Origin: Aristolochia californica
Taxonomy: Eukaryota; Streptophyta; Magnoliopsida; Piperales; Aristolochiaceae
NCBI GenBank assembly: GCA_029961685.1
Contig: JARWKL010000012.1
Location: 16,477,227 to 16,541,226 of the forward strand
DNA length: 64,000 nucleotides
Direction: 5' to 3'
Shown: positions 55,796 through 64,000 of the stretch, piece by piece
Position numbering within the stretch: position 1 is the first letter of the stretch
Layout of the letters: each line of letters begins with the position of its first letter
Made by a program: the position numbers and the translations under genes
The notes under the pieces: generated by a model
The model's input: the letters and a program-made list of their open reading frames with translations, nothing else
Databases searched by the model: none
What the model was told of the DNA's origin: nothing

Positions 55796-56231
55796 TGTTG
55801 ATTTCCAGGACTCTGTGAATTTAGCTCATGGAGAAAAATGGATAGAGACTCGTTGGGAGAAAACTAGAGGAAGAAGAGGTTATGGACTTATCTCCTAACC
55901 CTCCCCCTGAAGCTCTATTTATAGATTACTGAAACTACTATATTAAAATAATACCCCTGAACTTAGGGTTTAGTGGTTAGGGTTTGAACCCTGGAACTTT
56001 AACTTAATTACATCAATGCTATCTCTATGAGATGACTCTTTATTTACCATCCTGCCATCATTGTATGTGGGCCTATGGGCCTTCTCCTTGATCTGTGGGC
56101 CTTGAGGCCGTCTGCTATATCTCTTGGATACATGGATCTTCCTTTGTCTTTTGGGCTTGGGCCCATCTTCTACTACACTTGGACATGTGGGCCTTCCTTG
56201 GTCGTGTGGGCTTGGGCCCTATCTTCCAACA
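55796..56231 (-). repeat. 3' LTR of LARD copy 2
   Basis: TGTTGATTTCCAGG ... TCTTCCAACA in plus orientation. Pairs with 60045-60481 (similar length, clear differences, so not a very recent insertion). Confidence 0.92.
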
Positions 56232-56620
56232 CTCCCCCTCAAGCTTGGGGTGAGAGAACAACATGAACTCCCAACTTGCTACAAATGATGTATAGAATCT
56301 TTTTTGTATAAAGTGGCACATATTCCAATATGCCTTTATCTTCCAAAACTCCCCCTCACGTTGGTGCTCTCGTTCATGACGCCTAACTGGCATAATATTA
56401 ATGAGAGTAAATCACCCCTAGCCGCTAAGACATTGCTCCATACTCCAGTCTTAACTCATGCTGGATGTAGGGCACACTCCGTCTTTTGTAGGTAGTGTGT
56501 CTAATGGCATTGCTCTAAAGTGTTCACCTCGACCACGTGTCCCTCCATAGGACAACGACTCTCAAGTAGTGGAGTAATATATGATATTAATGGGGAGAAG
56601 CTACATAAATCTAATAAAAA

Positions 56621-56840
56621 GTTCCTCCGACATGGAATTCCAATAGTAAATATTTTGATATTTTTGATGGGGTATTAGGTTCCTCCGTCATGGAATCCAA
56701 ACCGCAAAAGTTTTTTATATTTTTTACGGGGTATTAAGTTCCTCCGTCATGGAATCCCAATCGCAAATATTTTTGTCGGAGAATGAAGTTCCTCCGTCAT
56801 GGAATCCCAATCGCAAATATTTTTGATATTATTTACGGGG
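56621..56840 (+). repeat. 59-bp tandem repeat, 4 units (LARD copy 2)
   Basis: Units begin GTTCCTCCG at 56621, 56679, 56738 and 56788. The third is shortened to 50 bp. Confidence 0.92.
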
Positions 56841-57888
56841 ATAAATAAATAATGGTATGAGGTCACCTCTTCTTCAATAATAATGTTTCATCAAAAGAGA
56901 CACAATAGCAACAGCTGAAATGGGCTTGGGCCCATATAACACGAACCAAAATAATCCTTGTAAAATTACCCATGAAATAATCTAATGCACATATATACCA
57001 AATAATATGCTAACCAAGGAATAATCTGTATATTCTTCCAAAATAATAATCCAGCTAGAGAAAAAATTACCGAGTTGCACTGAATCAAATAGTAGACCAA
57101 TATGTTCGAGTCGTTGCAGAAATATGTATAATCTTTGGTCTGGACACGTATATCAAGGAAGAAAATAAGTGGCCTGAGTCAGGTTGACTCGAACCTGAGT
57201 TGACCCGGACCGAGTTGACTCGATCCGAGTTGGTCCCGGTTGACTCGGCCGGCTAGTGTTGCTGAACAACAGCTAGAAGGGCAGCCTCAGATTATTGGGT
57301 TGTTGGGTTGACCCGGACCGGTCCGGGTTGGGCTTGATCAGGCGCTGAACCGGCGCAATGAAATTTTCCTAACTTAGCAAATCTATTTTTTCTACAGTGT
57401 CTTCTTCCTCCCCGACTATTGGCGGAAATATAGCTCGGAAGGCAACTTTCCAGACACAAAGATTCCGGACAAAGAGGACTTTCCAAAAAAACTTCACTAC
57501 AAAAGAGACCTTCCAGAAATATCAACTTCCCCGTATACTGCAACAGTATCATCTTCCCCGTGGCCGAAGGACTCTCAGCAGAAACAAAGCTCAGAAACGG
57601 CAACTCAGTGTTGGCGCTCGGGAAGCTCGATAGTTGTCTTCCACCTCCAGAACAGAGAACGGAGAGACATCTTGGATTGTAAACATCAACAGAGTAATGC
57701 TCGGTGACTTCCTTGTCGTGAGAAGTTGTCGTCTTCGGCGCCAAACATTGCGGGACATAAAAAAAAACTTGGCAGAATGGTGTGGCTTGGTTTCCAATGG
57801 CATCAAAACGATACTGCAGAAGTGACATCTTCCGGAGTACTATCCTGGAGAAGTTGCTGGACGTTCTATAACATCCCATCAACGGAAG

Positions 57889-59633
57889 TGTTTATTTTCT
57901 CGACTTCATGAATTTAGGTCATGGAGAAAAATTAGAGAGACACCATTGGGAGAAAACTAAAGGAGGAGAGGTTATGGGCTTCATCCAAACCCTCCCCCAT
58001 AAGAGTGAAGAAGAGACAATAAATGTAAAATAATTATATTAGTGCCACCCAAATTACATCATATATTCCAACTCCCCCCCCCCCCCCCCCCCCTCAAACT
58101 GGGAGGTAGTGGCAATGATCCCAGCTTGAACCAAATAACATAAATGTAATAATAATGTCCTCCATGATGGTGTCCCAAGGGTAAGTACAAAACTGGACAC
58201 AAACTCTCAAAAGGTAAAAATGGATGATAAAACATAAATCGAAACCAAACTCGAAGGATTTCTAATGAATATAGTGACAATAATCACTAAAGTGGGTAAT
58301 GCCTATCATTCACAGGACGACAATGAAAGACCCATAGGTACCAATACAAAGTCTCAATAGACTTAAAACACCCATATGAATAAAAGGGACAACCAATGCA
58401 ACGCTTTAAAAGGGTTGGCCAATAAGGGTAAGTGAGAGTCAAATAAAGGATGGTAGAAGAAAGACTGCCAAAGGGTAATTGGTAATGGTAAAAGAGGAAG
58501 ATACGATGCTAAGGCCACCATGTGATTTATTTTTCTAAGAAATTCAAATTTTGCATCAAAAGAACTAATGCCAACAACGGTCAGCAAATAATGAACCCAA
58601 AAACAACTGAGGAGTTCCTCTTCAGAAATAATATCTCAATCAAAGAAACACAATAGCAATAACGAAAATGGGCCAATGCCCAAATAACATGTACCATATG
58701 TGTAATTTTATAGTAGCGGATAACCGATAAATAATAGAGGTCCTTATGAATAATAAGGACACATGAAATTTTCCACAGAGAGTCCATTAGTAAAGAAGGA
58801 AGTTGCACCAAATCCGGGTAATAATCCACGATAATAATCATTCGGAGACAAAGAACCGAGTTGGACCGAGTCAAAAAATACACCAACATAGCCGAGTTGT
58901 GGGAGGAATCGGCATAGTACTAGGGACCCAGACATGTATACCGACGCAATTTTTTTTCAGTTTGACTCAGGTGGGGTTGACTCAGTCCGAGTTAACTCAG
59001 CAGAACAAGAGCAAGTGTTCACCCGTCACTAGGTGAACTCGGCCCGGTCCACGATGGCCTGACTCGCATCTATGGTGTTTCAGGATTGAAAAAAAAAACC
59101 ATTATTTTTTATTTGCTCATATTTTGTTGTGTTTTTCGTCATTACTGAAGTCTTTTCTGTTGTTGAGTTTTTTTTTTATTTCTGAAACTCGATGAATGAG
59201 TTTGTAAAGCATAATCAGACTCTTCTCTGGTGTGTTTAGTGTTGCTCAAGTTTTTAAAGCACAACCCTTGTTACCAGAAGAGAAGATGATGTTGTTGCTC
59301 TAGTGTTTACTTCTCTCTACGATTGTGCCTCATTACTCTATTTAGGTCTGTTACAGAAGATCAAACGAATTCTCCATGGAGGGAAGAAGGCAATTACAAA
59401 ACTCAACTCTCTGCTGGTAAGGTTCTTTTTCCATTCCAGAACTTTTGCCTGTTTATATAAGTTCAGGGACTCAGACTATGTAACGTCTTGTTTCGTTCAT
59501 GCAAGCTTCAAAAGAAAGCGTAAACAACATAGTTTCCAATTACATCATATAAACCCTAATAAGAGTGAAGAAGAGACAGGAAATGTAAATTAATTATATT
59601 AGTGCCACCCTAATTATATCATATATTCCAACA
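57889..59633 (-). mobile_element. Nested LARD-family element, TSD GGAAG
   Basis: A shorter relative inserted in LARD copy 2. Its 3' LTR starts TGTTTATTTTCTCGACTTC (57889) and ends TATATTCCAAC (about 58072), followed by a 21-base C run as polypurine tract complement. Its 5' LTR end (...TATATTCCAACA, 59633) is left-truncated. Direct repeats GGAAG flank it at 57884-57888 and 59634-59638. LARD copy 1 carries the same nested element with both outer parts damaged (about 46000-48650), so the nesting predates duplication. Confidence 0.82.
58073..58093 (+). repeat. 21-base poly(C) run
   Basis: Uninterrupted C run at the polypurine tract of the nested element. Counterpart of the 34-base run in copy 1. 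Confidence 0.95.
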
Positions 59634-60044
59634 GGAAGGAAACGATAAACTGAGGCGCCGTTTTTTAGCCTGCTAGCCGGTATGCTGATGTTCGACCCGC
59701 TGCCAATATGGACTCACTAATGGGAAGCAATGTCGGGCAAGGCTGAGTTTTTCTTTTGGTGACGACGTTGGGAGGAAACTCCAGTCACTGATCGACTGTC
59801 GTGATGGTCTCACGCTGTTAAGCTGAGTCAACTCGGCTCAACTCAGATACGAAAAAAAAGTGTGCATAAAGAAAAGAAAAAAAACTAACGAAATCAATAG
59901 ATTTAGCTAGGTAGAAGGTATCAAAATTTAAATATGAATTTCAGCAACTATAAAACAAACCTTCAATACGCGAAATGAAAATAATGGGTTTCTGAAATAC
60001 TGAAAACCATACTACGAGTCCTGAAAATCAAAGTTCTGGTACCA

Positions 60045-60481
60045 TGTTGATTTTCAGGACTCCATGAATTTAGCTCTTGGAGAAAAAGGGAGAAAGACTC
60101 ATTGGGAAAAAAACTAGAGAAATAAGAGGTTATGGGCTTATCTCCTAACCCTCCCCCTGAAGCTCTATTTATAGATTAATGAAACTACTATATTACAATA
60201 ATACCCCTAAACTTAGGGTTTAGTGTTTAGGGTTTTAACCTTGGAACTTTAACTTAATTACATCAATACCAACTCAATAAGATGACTCTTTATTTACCAT
60301 CCTGCCATCATTGTATATGTGCCTATGGGCCTTCTCCTTGATTTGTGGGCCTTGATCCCATCTTCTATATCTCTTGGATGCATGGGTCTACCTTGGTCTT
60401 ATGGGCTTGGGCCCATCTTCTAATACACTTGGATATGTGGGCCTTCCTTAGTCGTGTGGCCTCTGGCCCTATCGTCCAACA
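60045..60481 (-). repeat. 5' LTR of LARD copy 2
   Basis: TGTTGATTTTCAGG ... ATCGTCCAACA. Followed by the target duplication GTTGT and Myb/SANT exon 3 sequence. Confidence 0.92.
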
Positions 60482-60954
60482 GTTGTAAAAGGGGCTGCCT
60501 TCACGTCTATACTTTTCAGCATCTCTATGCTCCTACAAGAATAAAACATCCTTTAGACGTCTTGGAATAGTATTCTAGTAATGCGGAAAGCATACAAAAT
60601 GTTTTACAGTACATCATGAATTACTGACTAGTCTTGCCAAACAGAATGACATGAAGTAACTCATTGTGTGGTTGCATCCCAACCGAACCCACTAGTATAG
60701 AGACAACTCGTTACCATTTGGTATGTTTTCTCCCATGATCTAGTTCGATTCTTGAGCTACTCAACAGTTGTTTTATTGATTGCGTCTTCATTGAACTTAT
60801 TGAAAAAGTCCATATATACCTCACGCTTCCAAACCCCATTGGGTAACTTCTTCCCTATATTGACCTGCTCGACCAAGAGATCGAGCATTTTGATGTCCTT
60901 TTCGAAGGTCCAAATGTCATATAATCGAGCAATTGGTTGTCTTCTTACAACCAT
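60482..60954 (-). pseudogene. Myb/SANT-like domain gene, copy c (exons 2 and part of 3)
   Basis: From ATG 60954: LYDIWTFEKDIKMLDLLVEQ, NGVWKREVYMDFF, a TAG in place of the Gln codon before LKNRTRSWEKTYQMV, then GFGWDATTQ and a second stop near 60665. Closer to copy a than to copy b. The donor is again GC (TTTGGCAAGAC). Exon 3 begins near 60535 and is cut by LARD copy 2 at 60482. Confidence 0.75.
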
Positions 60955-61319
60955 TTATAATCTAAATCTGAGATGGTTATCATGGAAAAAACTTTATCAG
61001 ATAACCATTACCTATCACAGAAACACAAACCACAAAAAATAAAATATCATGTGGAGGATATTTATAACACCCGAATCTCCTCACTACATGAAAAAATCAT
61101 TCTATAGCACTTCAAAAAAATTTCAACAACATTCTAAAACATTTCAAAATTAATCAAACTATATTCACTAGAGATGCATTAAACAATGCAAAAACACACA
61201 CATTAAGTCCAAATTCACCGAACACCCCTGATAGAGCCCCATATGATTTCGCAACCACAACGAACTAGACCTCATTAGTGATGACTCCCATGTAACCGAC
61301 TCAACCTTCTTTGAACTGG

Positions 61320-61750
61320 ACTAAACACTCCAAACTCTAAACCCTAACCGAGAACCCTAAAAAAGTTAAAAAGAACCCTAAACCTTAAACCCTAAACCTT
61401 ATTAACCCTAATTTCATAACCTAAACCCTAAACCTAGACCTTAAAACCCCTAAAATCCCCAAACCCAAAACCCTATCACCCCAAAACAAAGAACCCTAAT
61501 TGTTTTTAAAAAAAAAACCTAACCCTAAATCTAGAACCTAAACCCTAAACCCTAGACCTTAAAAAACCTAAAATCCCCAAACCCAAAACCTTATCACTCC
61601 AAAAATCAAGAACCCTGAATTTTTTTTAACAAACCCTAAACCCGCAAACCCTTAAATACCAAGCACTAAACCCTAACCCTAATCCCGAAATTCAACCCTA
61701 TAAAGATGAAATTGAACTACAAATACCATAAACCCTAACCCTAAATCCAA
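61320..61750 (+). repeat. Degenerate telomere-like (AAACCCT)n array, copy c
   Basis: Third array in the same position, inside the putative 5' intron of Myb/SANT copy c. Confidence 0.9.
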
Positions 61751-61919
61751 AAATTACACAACAATCAATACAAATTACGCACATAAATTAAAAATTAAAT
61801 CAAATACAAAACTAAATTAATCAAAAAAATATTAGGGTTTAGGCTTACCTTCTGAAATTTTGGGAAAACCGAAGCCCAAGAGTGCAATCGAAGCCGAATG
61901 GGGAAATCGAACGAAATCG

Positions 61920-62170
61920 GGAGGTATTTTGGGGGGAAAGAGAGTAGCGACAGGGAGAAAGGAGTGGGAGGCCGAGAGGGAGAAGAGAGGGAGGCCGAGA
62001 GGGATAAGAGAGGGAGAAGCAAGTGGGAGGCCGAGAGGGAGAGCGAGTACGAGGGAGAGAGAGGGAGGCCAAGAGGACATTCGCAGCGAGAGGGAAGGTG
62101 TGGGAGAGACACCCAAAAAAAAAATCAATGAGGGTTCGAAGCGCCGCGCCTGCTTCATCTAAATGATTCA
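61920..62170 (-). other. CT-rich block, putative first exon, copy c
   Basis: Matches 50960-51235 closely, preceded on the minus strand by the same LTR-like sequence. The donor word CTTACCTTCTGAAATT lies at about 61845. Confidence 0.55.
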
Positions 62171-62479
62171 CAATATACTACAAAATTTGGATTCCCGAAA
62201 TTAAATCGTGGAGATGATTTTTGGGTTCATCTGATTCATCAACATAAATCAGATGTTGGTGCTCCACTAACTATGTCAGGAGATGAATTGAGTAATGCGG
62301 CTGAAATTCATCTCCTGTGTCAAGTTGATTAAGCCCCCTTCCTCTCGAAACTTCCCATCCCTTCTCCTCTCTTTGAGATTTTTTAAATTACCAAATTCCC
62401 TTCTTCATTTAATTTTTCCCTCTCGTATCTTGTAAGATATAAAATCCTTCCCTACTAAAAAGAAGAATTTAGCTTTCTA

Positions 62480-62635
62480 AGTTGGATTGGGGTATACCTT
62501 ATTCCTTGAAAAGATCGGGATAATACTTCTTCATCTCCTCCTTGGGTTCCCATGTAGCCTCTTCCACGTAGTGGTTTTACGAGATGACTATTACTAGTGG
62601 AGTCACTTTATATTTTGTGATTTTGACTATTACTA
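62480..62635 (-). mobile_element. Short Ty3/gypsy chromodomain-end fragment (copy c)
   Basis: Matches 51510-51660 up to GATTTTGACTATTACTAG, where the sequence switches to the duplicated segment at 62636. Confidence 0.72.
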
Positions 62636-64000
62636 GGTTCAGTCATTGCTGCTATTTTTGTGGAAGTCACAGATCTGATTCTACTGCTCCTTTAACTTTC
62701 AGAAAGTTTACTTCCACTCCATTGATGAAATTCACATTCCTATGGCAAGACAAGATTTCGGAACTCAACCGAGAAAAATGATTGTTGTTGTCCCTCAGTT
62801 CGGCTTCCCGCGGGGAGGAAAACAGAAGCTCTGTTTCCGCACTGTTGCCTGGTTACTAAAACCCGTCAATGCAAATTAATATCACTACTTAGTTGCCTGG
62901 TTACTAAAACCAGATGGAGAGGTTATAACATTGACATTTTCGTGTTTAGGGTTTTAACCCTAGAACTTTAACTTAATTACATCAATGCTATCTCTATGAG
63001 ATGACTTTTTATTTATCATCCTGCCATCATTGTATGTGAGCCTATGGGCCTTCTCCTTGATCTGTGGGGCTTAGGGCCCTTCTTCTATATCTCTTGGATG
63101 CATGGGTCTTCCTTGGTCTTATGGGATTGGGCCCATCTTCTAATACACTTGGATATATGGGCCTTCCTTGGTCATGTGGGTTTGGGCCCTATCTTCCAAC
63201 ACTCCCCCTCAAGCTAGGGGTGAGAGAACAACATGAACTCCCAACTTGGTGCAAAAGATGTATAAAATCATTTTTGTATAATGTGGCACATCTTCCAATA
63301 TGCTTTCATCTTCCAACACTCCTCCTCATGTTAGTGCTCTCGTTCATGAGGCCTAGCTGGCATAATATCAATGAGAGTAAATCAATCCTAGCTGCTAAGA
63401 CATTGCTCCATACTCCAGTCTTAACTCATGCTAGATGTAGTGCACACTTCGTCTTTTGTAGGTAGTGTGTCTAACAGCATTGCCCTGAAGTGTGCACCTC
63501 GACCACCGTGTCCCTCCACAGGACAACGACTCTCAAGTAGTAGAGTAATATATGACATTAATGGGGAGAAGTTACATAAATGTAATAATAAGTTCCTCCG
63601 TAAAGGAATCTCAACTGCAAATATTTTTGATATTTTTGACAGGGTATTAAGTTCCTCCGTCATGGAATCCCAACTGCAAATATTTTTGATATTTTTGACG
63701 GGGAATTAAGTTCCTCCGTCCTGGAATCCCAACCGCAAATATTTTTGATATTTTTTACGGGGACAAATAAATAATGGTATGAGGTCACCTCTTCTTCAAT
63801 AATAATGTCTCATCAAAAGGGACACAATAGCAGCAGCTGAAATGGGTTTGGGCCCATATAACATGAACCAAAATAATCCTAGTAAAATAACCCATGAAAT
63901 AATCCAATGCACATATCTATACCAAATAATATGTTAACCAAGGAATAATCTGTCAATGCACATATCCAACCAAATAACATAAATGTAATAATAATCTCCT
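62636..64000 (-). mobile_element. Start of a second 18.7-kb unit: LARD copy 3, truncated by the window
   Basis: 62636-62941 repeats 43924-44229. The truncated 3' LTR lies at 62942-63201 (same breakpoint as copy 1), followed by the polypurine tract and internal region with the 59-bp array at 63592-63764. Corresponding points are 18,712-18,713 bp apart. Near 63955-64000 the sequence skips to a part that in copy 1 lies near 47130, so an internal deletion begins there. Confidence 0.85.

Larger units (their letters stand above)
55796..60481 (-). mobile_element. LARD-like element, copy 2, both LTRs, TSD GTCGT/GTTGT
   Basis: A 4,686-bp element with a 436-bp 3' LTR (55796-56231), polypurine tract CTTGAGGGGGAG (minus, 56232-56243), internal region, degraded primer-binding site (60033-60044) and 437-bp 5' LTR (60045-60481). 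The flanking 5-mers are GTCGT (55791-55795) and GTTGT (60482-60486), one transition apart. The empty site in copy b reads GTCGT. No gag or pol. Inside lies a nested element at 57889-59633. Confidence 0.9.

Overview
The window is nuclear DNA of a flowering plant. It has GT-AG introns of several kb, tRNA-iMet-primed LTR retrotransposons, L1-type LINEs with poly(A) tails, degenerate TTTAGGG-type repeats, and plant versions of UPF3, a GNAT acetyltransferase, a type I MADS-box factor and a sugar transporter. The species cannot be named from the sequence. About three quarters of the window is mobile-element sequence; no CRISPR, operon or RNA gene was seen.

Layout. (1) 1-18.4 kb: the 3' two thirds of UPF3 (plus strand, nine coding exons from 5923 to 17952). 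Its first exons lie left of the window, behind LINE tails and a dead copia element, so these insertions sit in a UPF3 intron. The next large intron (5.5 kb) holds three inverted LINE fragments. (2) 19.7-20.4 kb: a copia gag remnant, then about 3 kb of AT-rich DNA with nothing recognisable. (3) 23.5-33.4 kb: a complete four-exon GNAT-family acetyltransferase gene (310 codons, probable plastid transit peptide). Its last intron is 8 kb and carries remnants of at least three copia elements, one piece inverted. (4) 34.25-42.06 kb: a type I (M-alpha) MADS-box gene on the minus strand, cut in two by a 7.2-kb copia element flanked by a 5-bp target duplication (TCAAA). Taking out the element and one duplication copy rejoins the two halves in frame. 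(5) 43.48-43.67 kb: a frameshifted N-terminal scrap of a hexose transporter gene.

(6) 43.9-64.0 kb: a segmental duplication. The unit holds a Ty3/gypsy pol end, a CT-rich block, a degenerate telomere-like array and a Myb/SANT-domain gene, in that order on the minus strand. Three copies are present. In two of them a large LTR element without coding capacity (LARD-like) sits at the same base of the Myb/SANT gene. The middle copy still has the uninterrupted target. A second, shorter element of the same family is nested in the first with its own 5-bp duplication. The composite is repeated with periods of 11.0 and 18.7 kb.

Likely order of events in region 6: formation of the Myb/SANT unit; LARD insertion (GTCGT duplication); nested LARD insertion (GGAAG duplication); duplication of the composite; a later 899-bp tandem duplication in copy 1. 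Two local tandem duplications in the window (401 and 899 bp) have junctions exactly at G or C homopolymers, so an assembly error should be excluded for both.
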